Notes: generated by a model from the sequence alone, not told the origin. Counted from the stretch's first letter, positions 25,239 through 33,765 are shown. The stretch is DNA of 64,000 nucleotides from Hymenobacter telluris (GCF_017313265.1 NZ_JAFLQZ010000009.1:62001-126000); one strand, 5' to 3'. Translations and numbers: made by a program.

Positions 25239-26267
25239 ATGGCAAGTCATCGGGCCTCCATGAAGGATTTGGCGAAGACATTGAACCTGTCGGTGTCTAC
25301 CATTTCGCGGGCTTTGTCCGGCAACAAACAAATCAGCGAGGAAACCCGGGAGCGGGTAGCTACGCTGGTTAAGGAAATGAATTTTCAGCCCAACCGTTTG
25401 GCCTCCGGCCTGCGCAAGGGCCGCAGCGGCACGCTGGGCGTGCTGGTGCCGCACATTACCGGGCACTTCTTTCCCGAAGCCGTGCACAGCATTTCCACCG
25501 AAGCCACCAAGGCCGGCTACCGAGTGATGATCTGCGAATCCAACGAAGATGAAAAGCAGGAAAAGCGCAACCTAGAGCTGCTGCTTAACTCGCAGGTGGA
25601 AGGCGTGCTCGTGTCCCTGGCCAACACCACCCACGATTTCCGCCACTTTCAGGCCGCGCAGCAGCAGCAGGTTCCGCTGGTATTCTTTGATAGAGTGCTG
25701 GAAGAACCCAACATCAGCAGCGTCGTCCTCGACGATTACCAGGGCGCTTACCAAGCCGTGAGCCACCTTATCGAGCAGGGCTGCACCCGTATTGCACACA
25801 TCACTGCCGACCCGCACCTGAACGTGTACCGCCACCGCCACCGCGGCTACCTCGATGCGCTAACCGCCCACGGCATTGCCTTCGATGAGCAGCTGGTGCA
25901 CCACTGCGACATGAGCATTGCCGACGGCCGGGAAGCCATGCACAAGCTGCTGGCCCTTGATACGCGCCCCGACGCCGTTTTCGCCTCCAAAGACACCGCC
26001 GCCATTGGCGCCATGCAGGTAGCCAAAGAGCACGGCCTGCGCATCCCCGACGACCTGGCTTTGGCCACCTACAGCAGCGAGAAACTTTCGATGCTGGTGG
26101 AGCCGCCGCTAACCTCGGTGGACCAGCAGTGCGCCGCCGTGGGCAAGGCCGCCGTGCGCCTCCTGCTCGATATGATGAGCGAAGAAATACAGCCCGCCAA
26201 CGCCCGCCAGATTATCCTGATGCCCTCGTTCATCGTGCGCGAATCGTCGTTGCAGCGCGAGGCGTAA
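25239..26267 (+). CDS. LacI-family transcription regulator
   Basis: A 342-residue regulator with the LacI helix-turn-helix at residues 6-29 (MKDLAKTLNLSVSTISRAL with SGN), the hinge region LASGLRKGRSG, and a periplasmic-binding-like effector domain (LGVLVPHITGHFFPE onward, GVLVSLANTTHDF, DAVFASKDTAAIGAMQVAKE, LATYSSEKLSMLVEPPLTSV). The start at 25239 places the helix-turn-helix normally; upstream codons to 25167 use a TTG start and look untranslated. It diverges from the acetylesterase/GH105 pair and is followed by an SDR gene, so it probably controls part of the pectin locus in response to a cytoplasmic sugar. The ligand is unknown. Confidence 0.93.
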   Translation: MASHRASMKDLAKTLNLSVSTISRALSGNKQISEETRERVATLVKEMNFQPNRLASGLRKGRSGTLGVLVPHITGHFFPEAVHSISTEATKAGYRVMICESNEDEKQEKRNLELLLNSQVEGVLVSLANTTHDFRHFQAAQQQQVPLVFFDRVLEEPNISSVVLDDYQGAYQAVSHLIEQGCTRIAHITADPHLNVYRHRHRGYLDALTAHGIAFDEQLVHHCDMSIADGREAMHKLLALDTRPDAVFASKDTAAIGAMQVAKEHGLRIPDDLALATYSSEKLSMLVEPPLTSVDQQCAAVGKAAVRLLLDMMSEEIQPANARQIILMPSFIVRESSLQREA

Positions 26268-26401
26268 CCGGGTGGCGGTGCGGCTTCCCGGCGCCAACCC
26301 GGACCGCCCCGCTGTTTGGTTAAAGCGGGGTGCGCACAAACTTCATGTAACCTACAGCCCCGTTATGCAGTCTTTGAGGATGCACACCAACCCTCACTGC
26401 T

Positions 26402-27220
26402 ATGACGACACCTGCTGCCTCACAACGCCTTGCCAATCAAATAGCCCTGGTTACGGGCGGAAGCTCCGGAATTGGGGCTGGCGTGGCTAAAGCCCTGGCC
26501 GCCGAAGGCGCCACCGTCATCGTCAACTATGCCCACAGCGCCGACGACGCCGAACAGGTGCGCCAGGAAATTGAACAAGCCGGCGGCAAGGCCATTACCA
26601 TTAAGGCCGATGTGAGTAAGGAAGAGGATGTGCTGGCCATGTTCGACCAGATTCGTAAGGAATTTGGTACGCTGCACATTCTCATCAACAACTCCGGTAT
26701 TCAGGTGGACGCGCCCTTCCTGGAAATGACCCTGGAGCAGTGGCAAAAGGTAATTGACGTGAACCTGACCGGGCAGTTTCTGTGCGCCCGCGAAGCCGCC
26801 CGCGAGTTTGTGCGGCGCGGCCCGCAGCCGGAAATTTCCAGAGCCACCGGCAAGATTATCTGCATGAGCTCGGTGCACGAGGTCATTCCGTGGGCTGGCC
26901 ACGTCAACTACGCCACCAGCAAAGGCGGCATCATGCAGCTCATGAAATCCACGGCCCAGGAGCTGGCGCCGCACCGCATCCGCGTCAACAGCATCGGGCC
27001 GGGTGCCATTGCCACGCCCATCAACGAGTCGGCCCGCGACACGCCCGAAGAAGAAAAAAGTTTGCTCACCCTCATCCCCTACGGCCGCATCGGGGAGCCC
27101 GCCGACATTGGCAGCGTAGCCGTGTGGCTGGCTTCCGATGAGTCGGACTACGTGACGGGCATCACCCTGTTTGCCGACGGTGGCATGACGCTGTACCCCG
27201 GTTTCGCCGACAACGGCTGA
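26402..27220 (+). CDS. SDR-family dehydrogenase (glucose 1-dehydrogenase-like)
   Basis: A 272-residue classical short-chain dehydrogenase with the cofactor motif VTGGSSGIGAGVAKAL, the NNSG motif (ILINNSGIQVDAPF), a catalytic serine in CMSSVHEV and the YATSK catalytic pair, ending in VTGITLFADGGMTLYP. It resembles proteins annotated as glucose 1-dehydrogenase, which oxidize sugars with NAD(P). A role in an oxidative sugar route such as rhamnose or galacturonate-derived sugars is possible but not shown. It follows the LacI gene by 134 bases on the same strand. No signal peptide, so it is cytoplasmic. Confidence 0.85.
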   Translation: MTTPAASQRLANQIALVTGGSSGIGAGVAKALAAEGATVIVNYAHSADDAEQVRQEIEQAGGKAITIKADVSKEEDVLAMFDQIRKEFGTLHILINNSGIQVDAPFLEMTLEQWQKVIDVNLTGQFLCAREAAREFVRRGPQPEISRATGKIICMSSVHEVIPWAGHVNYATSKGGIMQLMKSTAQELAPHRIRVNSIGPGAIATPINESARDTPEEEKSLLTLIPYGRIGEPADIGSVAVWLASDESDYVTGITLFADGGMTLYPGFADNG

Positions 27221-27229
27221 TGCAGTGGA

Positions 27230-27361
27230 CCTCACCCCCTAGCCCCCTTTCGCCGCTTGATGCGCGGAATAAAAGAGAGGGGGACTAGAATCAGCTTCTA
27301 ACCCTAAAAAGCTAAAAGCTATTCCCCCCTCTCCCCGAGGAGAGGGGGCCAGGGGGTGAGG
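27230..27361. repeat. Intergenic palindrome, family D
   Basis: Outer arms CCTCACCCCCT... at 27230-27249 and ...AGGGGGTGAGG at 27342-27361 pair with two mismatches. A second inner pair (GAGAGGGGGA near 27275 with the CCCCCCTCTC tract near 27324) makes a nested, very C/G-skewed structure of 132 bases. It lies between the SDR and the GH63-like gene. Confidence 0.8.
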
Positions 27362-27403
27362 TTTTCCCGCCAAGTACAATCTTAGTACCTACTATTCAGG
27401 CTG

Positions 27404-30043
27404 ATGACGCGAGAACAGGAACGACAACGAACGGCCCAGGCTGACGAAGCACCGTGGCACCAATTCGGGCCCTATATAAGTGACCGGCAGTGGGGCACCG
27501 TGCGCGAAGACTACAGCCCCGACGGCCAGCCCTGGACTTACACCACCCACGACCAGGCCCGCAGCCGCGCCTACCGCTGGGGCGAAGAGGCCATAGGCGG
27601 CATCTGCGACCAGAAGCAGCTGCTGTGCCTGGCGCCCGCCTTCTGGAACGGCAACGACCCCATCCTGAAAGAGCGGCTATTTGGGTTGAGCGGACCCGAA
27701 GGCAACCACGGCGAGGACGTGAAGGAGCTGTACTACTACCTCGACAATACGCCCACCCACTCCTACATGCAGATGCTGTATAAGTATCCGCAGCACACCT
27801 TTCCGTATGAGTGGCTGGTGCATGAAAACGCCCGCCGGGGCCGCCAGAAACCAGAATTCGAGCTGAGCGACACCCAGATATTCCACGACAACCGCTACTT
27901 CGACATCTTCCTTGATTACGCCAAGGCCGATCCGCTGGACTTGCTGCTGCAAATCACGGTGCACAACCGCGGCGCCCAGGAGGCCCCGCTGCACGTGCTG
28001 CCGCAAGCGTGGTTCCGCAACACCTGGGACTGGGGCTACAACAGCTACAAACCCCAGCTCAGTGCCTGCCCCGGCGGCCACATCGAAATCGACCACGCCA
28101 GCCTGCCCGACCTCAAGCTGTTCTGTGAAGCCCAGGACGGGCAAATGCCGGAGCTGCTGTTTTGCAACAATGCCAGCAACCACCAGCGGCTCTATGGCGA
28201 AGCCAACCCCGAGCCCTACTGCAAAGACGGCATCAACGACTACCTGATTCAGGGCAACCACGAGGCCGTAAGTCCGGAGCGGTGCGGCACGAAAGCTGCC
28301 GCCCATTACGTGCTGCACGTGCCCGCCGGTGAAAGCCGGGTGCTGCGGCTGCGGCTGGCCTCGCCCACATTGGCCGAGCCGTTTGCCGACTTCGAGCAGA
28401 TTATGAAGCTGCGCCGGCAGGAAGCCGATGAGTTCTACCAGGAGCTGCAACACGACCTGACCGACGCCGACGCCCGCAACGTGCAGCGCCAGGCCCTGGC
28501 CGGCATGCTCTGGAGCAAGCAGTTCTATTACTACGATGTGTGGCAATGGCTCACCGGCGACCCGGCCCAGCCCAAACCGCCCGAACAACGCTGGCAGGGC
28601 CGCAATTCCGACTGGATCTACCTCAACAACATGGACATCGTCTCGATGCCCGACAAGTGGGAGTATCCGTGGTACGCGGCCTGGGATTTGGCGTTTCACT
28701 GCGTACCGCTGGCGCTGGTTGACGCGCATTTTGCCAAAGAACAGCTCCTGCTGCTGACGCGCGACTGGTACATGCACCCCAACGGGCTGCTGCCGGCCTA
28801 TGAGTGGAAGCTCTCCGACGTGAACCCGCCGGTGCATGCCTACGCCACCTGGCGCGTGTACCAGATGGACCGCAAGCGCAACGGCACCGCCGACACCGAG
28901 TTTTTGCAAACCATGTTTCACCGCCTGCTGCTCAACTTCACGTGGTGGGTGAACCGTAAGGACTTGAATGGCCGCAACGTGTTTGAGGGCGGCTTCCTGG
29001 GCCTCGACAACATCGGGGTGTTTGACAGGAGCGCCCCGCTGCCTACCGGGGGGAAGATAGAACAGGCCGATGGTACCAGCTGGATGGCCATGTTTGCCTT
29101 GAACATGATGCGTATTGCGCTGGAGCTTTCGCACAACAACCCGGTGTACCAGGACATGGCCAGCAAGTTCTTCGAGCATTTCCTCTACATCGCCTATGCC
29201 ATGGCCAACGTGGCGGAGTTGCAGCTGGATATGTGGGACGACGAGGACGATTTCTACTACGACGTGCTCAACGTGAAAGGTATCCGGACCCCCTTGCGCG
29301 TCCGGTCGATGGTGGGGCTGATTCCGCTGTTTGCGGTGGAAGTGCTGGAAACCGATGCCCTGCAAAGCGCCCCCGAGTTTGTGAGCCGCATGAACTGGTT
29401 TCTGGAAAACCGGCCCGAGCTGGCGGCGCTGGTATCACGCTGGCAGGAGCCCGGCAAGGGCCAGACCCATTTGCTGTCGTTGTTGCGTGGGCACCGCATG
29501 AAAAAGCTGCTGCGCCGCATGCTCGACGAGGCCGAGTTTCTGTCGGACTACGGCGTGCGCTCCGTATCGCGCTACCACAAAGATCATCCGTTTGTCTTCG
29601 AAGACGCCGGTGGTACCAATGCGCGGGTTGATTACGAGCCCGGCGAATCCAGCACCGATTTGTTTGGCGGCAACAGCAACTGGCGCGGCCCCATCTGGCT
29701 GCCCGTCAACTTCATGCTAGTGGAAGCCCTGCAACGGTTCTACCACTACTACGGGCCCGATTTCAAAGTAGAATACCCCACCGGCTCGGGGCAGTTCTGC
29801 ACCATCCTGGACGTTTCGCAGTCGTTGACTATCCGGCTGACCAATCTGTTTCTGCGCGACGACAACGGGCGCCGCCCGGCCTTCGGCGACGATAAGCAGC
29901 TGCAGCAAGACCCGCACTTCCGCGACTACCTGCTCTTTCACGAGTACTTCCACGGCGACAATGGCAAAGGCCTCGGCGCCAGCCACCAAACCGGCTGGAC
30001 CGGCCTCATTGCCAAGCTCCTCCAACCCCGCCTCGGCGAATGA
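27404..30043 (+). CDS. GH63-family (MGH1-like) glucosidase
   Basis: An 879-residue protein of the type usually annotated as a glucosidase in the GH63/mannosylglycerate-hydrolase-like group, an (alpha/alpha)6-barrel family acting on alpha-linked glucose or mannose. Landmarks are WHQFGPYISDRQWGTVREDY at the N-terminus, YPQHTFPYEWLVHENARRG, QAWFRNTWDWG, KWEYPWYAAWDLAFHCVPLA, WKLSDVNPPVHAYATWRVY, FDRSAPLPTGGKIEQADGTSW and, near the end, NWRGPIWLPVNFMLVEALQ. There is no signal peptide, so it works in the cytoplasm on an imported or storage sugar. It stands alone between two palindromes. The natural substrate cannot be read from the sequence. Confidence 0.87.
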   Translation: MTREQERQRTAQADEAPWHQFGPYISDRQWGTVREDYSPDGQPWTYTTHDQARSRAYRWGEEAIGGICDQKQLLCLAPAFWNGNDPILKERLFGLSGPEGNHGEDVKELYYYLDNTPTHSYMQMLYKYPQHTFPYEWLVHENARRGRQKPEFELSDTQIFHDNRYFDIFLDYAKADPLDLLLQITVHNRGAQEAPLHVLPQAWFRNTWDWGYNSYKPQLSACPGGHIEIDHASLPDLKLFCEAQDGQMPELLFCNNASNHQRLYGEANPEPYCKDGINDYLIQGNHEAVSPERCGTKAAAHYVLHVPAGESRVLRLRLASPTLAEPFADFEQIMKLRRQEADEFYQELQHDLTDADARNVQRQALAGMLWSKQFYYYDVWQWLTGDPAQPKPPEQRWQGRNSDWIYLNNMDIVSMPDKWEYPWYAAWDLAFHCVPLALVDAHFAKEQLLLLTRDWYMHPNGLLPAYEWKLSDVNPPVHAYATWRVYQMDRKRNGTADTEFLQTMFHRLLLNFTWWVNRKDLNGRNVFEGGFLGLDNIGVFDRSAPLPTGGKIEQADGTSWMAMFALNMMRIALELSHNNPVYQDMASKFFEHFLYIAYAMANVAELQLDMWDDEDDFYYDVLNVKGIRTPLRVRSMVGLIPLFAVEVLETDALQSAPEFVSRMNWFLENRPELAALVSRWQEPGKGQTHLLSLLRGHRMKKLLRRMLDEAEFLSDYGVRSVSRYHKDHPFVFEDAGGTNARVDYEPGESSTDLFGGNSNWRGPIWLPVNFMLVEALQRFYHYYGPDFKVEYPTGSGQFCTILDVSQSLTIRLTNLFLRDDNGRRPAFGDDKQLQQDPHFRDYLLFHEYFHGDNGKGLGASHQTGWTGLIAKLLQPRLGE

Positions 30044-30047
30044 GTTT

Positions 30048-30108
30048 TCAGTTGCGAGTTGTCAGTTGCCAATTCTTTGTTGTTTGGCAACTGACAACTG
30101 GCAACTGA
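30048..30108. repeat. Intergenic palindrome, family E
   Basis: Arms of 25 bases (30048-30072 and 30084-30108) are complementary with one mismatch and enclose 11 bases. The arms are built from repeated CAACTGACAACT units, and one more unit follows to about 30120, ending just before the next start codon. It begins about five bases after the GH63-like gene stop. Confidence 0.85.
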
Positions 30109-30128
30109 CAACTCACAACTGACCAACT

Positions 30129-30767
30129 ATGTCCGACTGGCTCGACCTTACCACCCCCATTTCCGACGGCATGGCCTACTGGCCCGATAACGCCCCGGTC
30201 CACATCAAAAAAACGCTCAGCATCCAGCGGGGCGACGCCGCCAACGTGACGGAGGTAAGCATGAGCGTGCACACCGCCACCCACGTAGATGCCGCCCTGC
30301 ACTTTCTCGACGACGGTGCCGACGTGGCCGCCCTCGACCTGAATACGCTGATTGGCCCGGCGCACGTGGTAGCCATTCAGGACCCGCAGTTCATCACCCG
30401 CGCCGAGCTGGAAGGCCTGTTGTTGCAGCCCGGCGCGCGCCTGTTGTTCAAAACCCGCAATTCCGACCAGGAGTGGGCCCAGCAGCCCTTCAACCCCGAT
30501 TTTGTGCGGGTGCGGGCCGATGCGGCCGAGTGGCTGCGCGAACAGGAAGTGGCCTGCGTCGGCGTCGATTACCTGTCGGTAGGCCCCGCCGATACGCACA
30601 ATATTCTGCTTGAAGCCGGCATCAGCATCATCGAAGGGCTGGCGCTGCAAGACGTGGAGCCGGGCCAGTACGATATGGTGTGTTTGCCCCTGAAGATTGT
30701 GGGAGCCGACGGAGCCCCAGCCCGCGTCATTGCCCGGAAGCGGGAGGACTTCGGGCCGCAGAAATAA
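30129..30767 (+). CDS. Cyclase-family metal-dependent hydrolase (kynurenine-formamidase-like fold)
   Basis: A 212-residue cytoplasmic protein of the cyclase family, which includes bacterial kynurenine formamidase and other metal-dependent hydrolases. It starts WLDLTTPISDGMAYWPDNAPV and has the metal motif in the form HTATHVDAALHF, where most members have HxGTHxDxPxH; the metal-binding histidines and aspartate are kept but the glycine and proline are replaced by alanine. The later VGVDYLSVGPADTHNILLEA and EGLALQDVEPGQYDMVCLPL are standard. No tryptophan-degradation genes are nearby, so the substrate is open. It begins 21 bases after a palindrome. Confidence 0.85.
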   Translation: MSDWLDLTTPISDGMAYWPDNAPVHIKKTLSIQRGDAANVTEVSMSVHTATHVDAALHFLDDGADVAALDLNTLIGPAHVVAIQDPQFITRAELEGLLLQPGARLLFKTRNSDQEWAQQPFNPDFVRVRADAAEWLREQEVACVGVDYLSVGPADTHNILLEAGISIIEGLALQDVEPGQYDMVCLPLKIVGADGAPARVIARKREDFGPQK

Positions 30768-30991
30768 GGCTGAGCAGGAGCGGGAAAGCAAAATCTGGTC
30801 TGCCGGCTTGGCACCGGGTTTGTGGCTGCGCCTGAGTATGAGGGGTATAGAAGGCGGTGCGCAGCTTACGGTAAAACCCAAGCGCTTTGCGTTTCAACCT
30901 TTTCAGGAAAAAGCCTTATCATCAACTACGCCAAGCGCGTTTCCTATCTCCTGTTTCGGAGCCTTTTTGCGGCTTCCGTTGTTGTTTCCTC

Positions 30992-31696
30992 GTGACTGAT
31001 TCCTCTACTCCGCGGCCCGCCTTATTGCGCGTGCCCTACGACGATTACCGGGCCCTCCCAGCTATTGCCAACTCTGATTTGTCGCGGCTGCGCGACGCGC
31101 TATACGGCCGGCCGCCCCGCCCGGCATCCTCCCTTGGCGCGCTCGGGCTGGGCACCGCCTTCCATACGGCGCTGCTGGAACCCGACTTGTACGAACCCGG
31201 CCTGCCCGGCATCAACGATACCCTGATTTGGTGGATGGTGGACGGCGTGAAGCTGAACCCGGAAGTGAATGCGCTGCTGGAAATTGGTACGCCCGAGCCC
31301 AGCTGCATCTTCACCGAGCCCACTACCGGCACGCTCTGCAAGCTCCGCGCCGACCTTGTCGTGGACCAGCCCGGCCAGCCCTACACCATCATCGATTTCA
31401 AAACCACCCTGGCCCGCGACCAGGACCACTTTATTGCCCAGTGCAGCGGCTACGACTACGACCGGCAAGCCGCGTTCTACTCTGATGCGTTGAATGCCGA
31501 CCGATTTATTTTGGTAGGCGTGCAGAAGGTGGAGCCGTTCGGTTTGTTCGTGTTCGAGGTGCCGCCCCACATGCTGGCCGAGGGCCGCGCCAAATACCTG
31601 CGGCTGCTCAAGCTCCTGCACCCCGATACGCTGGTGCCCAGCGCCGTAGCCGGGGCCATCCGGGAAGTGCGCGACTCGTTGCAGGGGGAGGGGTAG
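30992..31696 (+). CDS. PD-(D/E)XK nuclease-like protein (RecE/exodeoxyribonuclease VIII-like)
   Basis: A protein of about 234 residues resembling the PD-(D/E)XK exonuclease domain of phage RecE-type recombination enzymes. Features are the N-terminal DYRALPAIANSDLSRLRDAL, GLGTAFHTALLEPDLYE with a conserved histidine, the catalytic LRADLVVD followed by YTIIDFKTTLARD (Asp and Asp-x-Lys), and YDYDRQAAFYSDAL. Such nucleases normally pair with a single-strand annealing protein, but no RecT, phage or plasmid gene is near. The start is uncertain: a GTG at 30992 is favoured, but the frame is open back to a TTG at 30887. It may be a prophage relic or a host repair enzyme. Confidence 0.75.
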   Translation: MTDSSTPRPALLRVPYDDYRALPAIANSDLSRLRDALYGRPPRPASSLGALGLGTAFHTALLEPDLYEPGLPGINDTLIWWMVDGVKLNPEVNALLEIGTPEPSCIFTEPTTGTLCKLRADLVVDQPGQPYTIIDFKTTLARDQDHFIAQCSGYDYDRQAAFYSDALNADRFILVGVQKVEPFGLFVFEVPPHMLAEGRAKYLRLLKLLHPDTLVPSAVAGAIREVRDSLQGEG

Positions 31697-31753
31697 CGTA
31701 GGTGCTGCGTCTGGCTTTTTCAGGCAAGGCGGCGCAAATAATCCATGGAATCG

Positions 31754-31785
31754 TTTGGAATAACCCAACCCGCTTTCTATACTTG
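31754..31785 (+). promoter_or_regulatory. Promoter candidate of the Bacteroidota type
   Basis: TTTG at 31754-31757 is followed after 20 bases by TATACTTG (31778-31785), a seven-of-eight style match to TAnnTTTG. No credible reading frame follows, but an intrinsic terminator lies about 165 bases downstream, so it may drive a small RNA. Confidence 0.5.
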
Positions 31786-31791
31786 CGTAAA

Positions 31792-31957
31792 CCTCGGGCA
31801 AAACCAACAACCGAATGCGTCTTTTCTGCAATAATATTCCTTCTAATAACTCGACCAATAATTTGGTTCGGGCACGGAAGGCTATTGCACCATCGGAATA
31901 AAAATCACTCGCTGATTTCCTTTGAAAGCCTTCCACTAACCCGGAAGGCTTTTTTTA
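31792..31957 (+). ncRNA. Candidate small RNA bounded by promoter and terminator
   Basis: Between the promoter candidate at 31754-31785 and the terminator at 31925-31957 lie about 165 bases with no recognisable protein. A plus-strand frame covers it (31702-31995) but has the composition of translated non-coding DNA. The stretch is less GC-rich than the genes around it. No known RNA family is recognised. The start is estimated from the promoter, and its existence is an inference from the signals only. Confidence 0.35.
31925..31957 (+). terminator. Intrinsic terminator in the gene-free stretch
   Basis: AAAGCCTTCC (31925-31934) pairs perfectly with GGAAGGCTTT (31943-31952) around an eight-base loop, and the stem runs into eight T residues. 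It is 230 bases beyond the stop of the nuclease-like gene and may terminate either that gene or a separate small RNA. Confidence 0.8.
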
Positions 31958-31996
31958 TGCTCTTATTCATCACGATTCAACGATACAGAAACTAAG

Positions 31997-32125
31997 CGGC
32001 TACCAGACAGCCGACGAAAACAGCTGAGAGGCGCGGATTCTGCTGCAAAGCAGGAAAATACGCGCCCAAAACAGCGCAGGTGGGGAAGCAGGTTTGGCGG
32101 CCGTAGCTTCTTCACCTGTTTTTTT
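31997..32125 (+). ncRNA. Candidate structured RNA with three hairpins
   Basis: Three consecutive folds are visible. The first is CGGCT/AGCCG (31997-32001 with 32009-32013). The second is compound: GGCGCG (32030-32035) pairs with CGCGCC (32061-32066) and encloses CTGCT-GCAA-AGCAG (32040-32053), a stem closed by a GNRA-type loop. The third is a terminator hairpin with a T run at 32119-32125. No reading frame explains it. It matches no riboswitch I know, and no gene follows on this strand. It may be an independent small RNA or a tail of the upstream transcript. Confidence 0.35.
32077..32125 (+). terminator. Second intrinsic terminator in the gene-free stretch
   Basis: CAGGTG..GAAGC (32077-32089) pairs with GCTTC..CACCTG (32106-32118) with a two-base internal mismatch and a 16-base loop, followed by seven T residues on the plus strand. 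It stops transcription running toward the convergent amine oxidase gene. Confidence 0.65.
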
Positions 32126-32185
32126 GTGCCCAACTGAAGCTATGTGCTGACCGGATTGCAAGCTTCAATAAGGACAACAGCGCAC

Positions 32186-33493
32186 CTATTTCAATGACTC
32201 TAGCACCCGTTGAGCTACATCGGCCCCGCTTACCAAAGCGGCTTCTACGGTTCCGATGTAGGGGCCATCGTACACACCTTCACCGGCCACAAACAGCGTT
32301 TGGGCAACGGGTGTAGCCAGGGTGGCGCGGTTGGTAGCAGCTCCTACGGGGGTGTAGGCGTAAGCCCCCAACGCATACGGGTCGGCGGCCCAGTTTACCA
32401 CGCGGTGCGCCCCAAGCTGGCTGCGCAGGTACGCCGCGCTGCTGCCCAGCAAGCCCGCCAATGACGCCAGCGCCTGCGTCAGAATCTCTTCGTCGGGAGT
32501 GTGCTGGTGGCGGGTGGCAGCAGGGCCAGCCAGCCAGCCCGTGAGCAACGGCCGCGCATCGGGCAGCTGCGACCACCACGTAGGGAAAGGCGCATCCGAA
32601 AACAAAAAGCTAAGGTCAGGCTTTGGCTGGGTGAGGTCGGCGGAAGACTGCTGCCAGATGGTGCTTTTGAACTCCAGCAGCACCTTGATAACCGCCCCGA
32701 AGCCCAGCTGAGCAGCCGCGGCACGGTGTTCAGGCAAATCGGGCGTGATGCGCAGATGGCTGGCGCTGTCGGCTGCGGCCTGCCAGATGCCCAGCGGCAC
32801 CGTGAGCACAATTTGCCGCGCCCGAAACCCGCGGCCATCTGCCGTTTGCACGGCCACCTGGCCCGGCTGCCAGCGGATTTCCTGTACCGGCGTATTCAGG
32901 TGCAGCTGCCCACCGGCTTGCTGTAGCTGCGTGGCCAGCTGGTCGATCAGCTCGCCGTAGGTGCCTTCGGGGTGCGGTGAATCATCGAAGCCGCCACCGC
33001 CTAGCTCATCACGCAACGCAAAGGAGCTGGCGCGGTGCGCATCAGCGGCATCGTACCCTTCAGCAAAGCGTGTGACCTGCTCGCGGAGCGGAGCGTAGGT
33101 TTCGGCGCTGAAATGCTGGTTGAGAAAGTCTGCCAGGGGTACGTCCTCGGTCAGCGCGTGCAGGCGTTCCAGCAGCTCTGGCAGGTTCTGAATGAAGTCT
33201 TCCGACGCACGGGTTTCGCCCTGCACCACTTGGTAGCTGGTACCGGTGGTAGGAATACTGGCGCGGCCCGCTTCGGCCAGCAGGCTGCGCGTGAGGGGTA
33301 CGGCGCCGTGCAAAAACTCGGCTCCGGCTTCCGTGGGTGCTGAAAAGCCGGCCTCAGTGAAGGTCTGGATTCGGCCGCCGCAACGGCTGCGGGCTTCCAG
33401 AACGGCTACCGTCTGGCCGGCGCGAGCCAGCGTGCGGGCCGCCAGCAAACCAGCCGCCCCGGCCCCAATTACAAGCATATCTACTTCTCTCAT
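32186..33493 (-). CDS. Flavin-dependent amine oxidase family protein
   Basis: A 435-residue FAD enzyme of the flavin monoamine oxidase/polyamine oxidase superfamily. The N-terminus has the dinucleotide-binding motif MLVIGAGAAGLLAARTLARA followed by VLEARSRCGGRIQTF. The middle carries a substrate domain with ADFLNQHFSAETYAPLREQV, and the C-terminus ends in the FAD-contact motif VAGEGVYDGPYIGTVEAAL. No signal peptide or membrane segment is seen. The substrate could be an amine, an amino acid or a carotenoid-like compound; the neighbours give no hint. It is a single gene facing the possible RNA genes on the other strand. Confidence 0.85.
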   Translation of the reverse strand: MREVDMLVIGAGAAGLLAARTLARAGQTVAVLEARSRCGGRIQTFTEAGFSAPTEAGAEFLHGAVPLTRSLLAEAGRASIPTTGTSYQVVQGETRASEDFIQNLPELLERLHALTEDVPLADFLNQHFSAETYAPLREQVTRFAEGYDAADAHRASSFALRDELGGGGFDDSPHPEGTYGELIDQLATQLQQAGGQLHLNTPVQEIRWQPGQVAVQTADGRGFRARQIVLTVPLGIWQAAADSASHLRITPDLPEHRAAAAQLGFGAVIKVLLEFKSTIWQQSSADLTQPKPDLSFLFSDAPFPTWWSQLPDARPLLTGWLAGPAATRHQHTPDEEILTQALASLAGLLGSSAAYLRSQLGAHRVVNWAADPYALGAYAYTPVGAATNRATLATPVAQTLFVAGEGVYDGPYIGTVEAALVSGADVAQRVLESLK

Positions 33494-33765
33494 CAGCTAA
33501 CCTACCGGCAGCCGGGCTAAATGTTGGGCGCTTTCCTGATGAAGTTAGCTTTGTGGTTGAGCAGTAGATGATTATAGCTAAGCACAAGGGTATTAAGCAG
33601 CTGAATAAAAGCGGCGCGGCCTGGCTGGATTCCGCAAGAAAAAGAGCCAGGTAAGCAACTTGTTTTAAATATTAAAATTCTATAATATTATACTGTTGCA
33701 AGCCTCGTGCTATGTGTCAGGCCGGCGCGAACTGAATGTGGGTTCGCGCACTACCCCTTCTTCTT

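Noticed and set aside
27677..29365. A 562-codon minus-strand open frame opposite the GH63-like gene
   Set aside because: Composition rich in His, Gln, Val and Arg without motifs, as expected for antisense of a GC-rich gene.
30048..30120. Repeated CAACTGACAACT units as a possible CRISPR-like or tandem array
   Set aside because: The units form an inverted repeat with no regular spacers.
31702..31995. A 97-codon plus-strand frame across the small-RNA candidate
   Set aside because: It has no start context or recognisable features and runs through an intrinsic terminator.
32023..32030. CTGAGAG resembling part of a TPP riboswitch
   Set aside because: The matching ACCTGA and the rest of the thi-box core are absent, and no thiamine gene follows.
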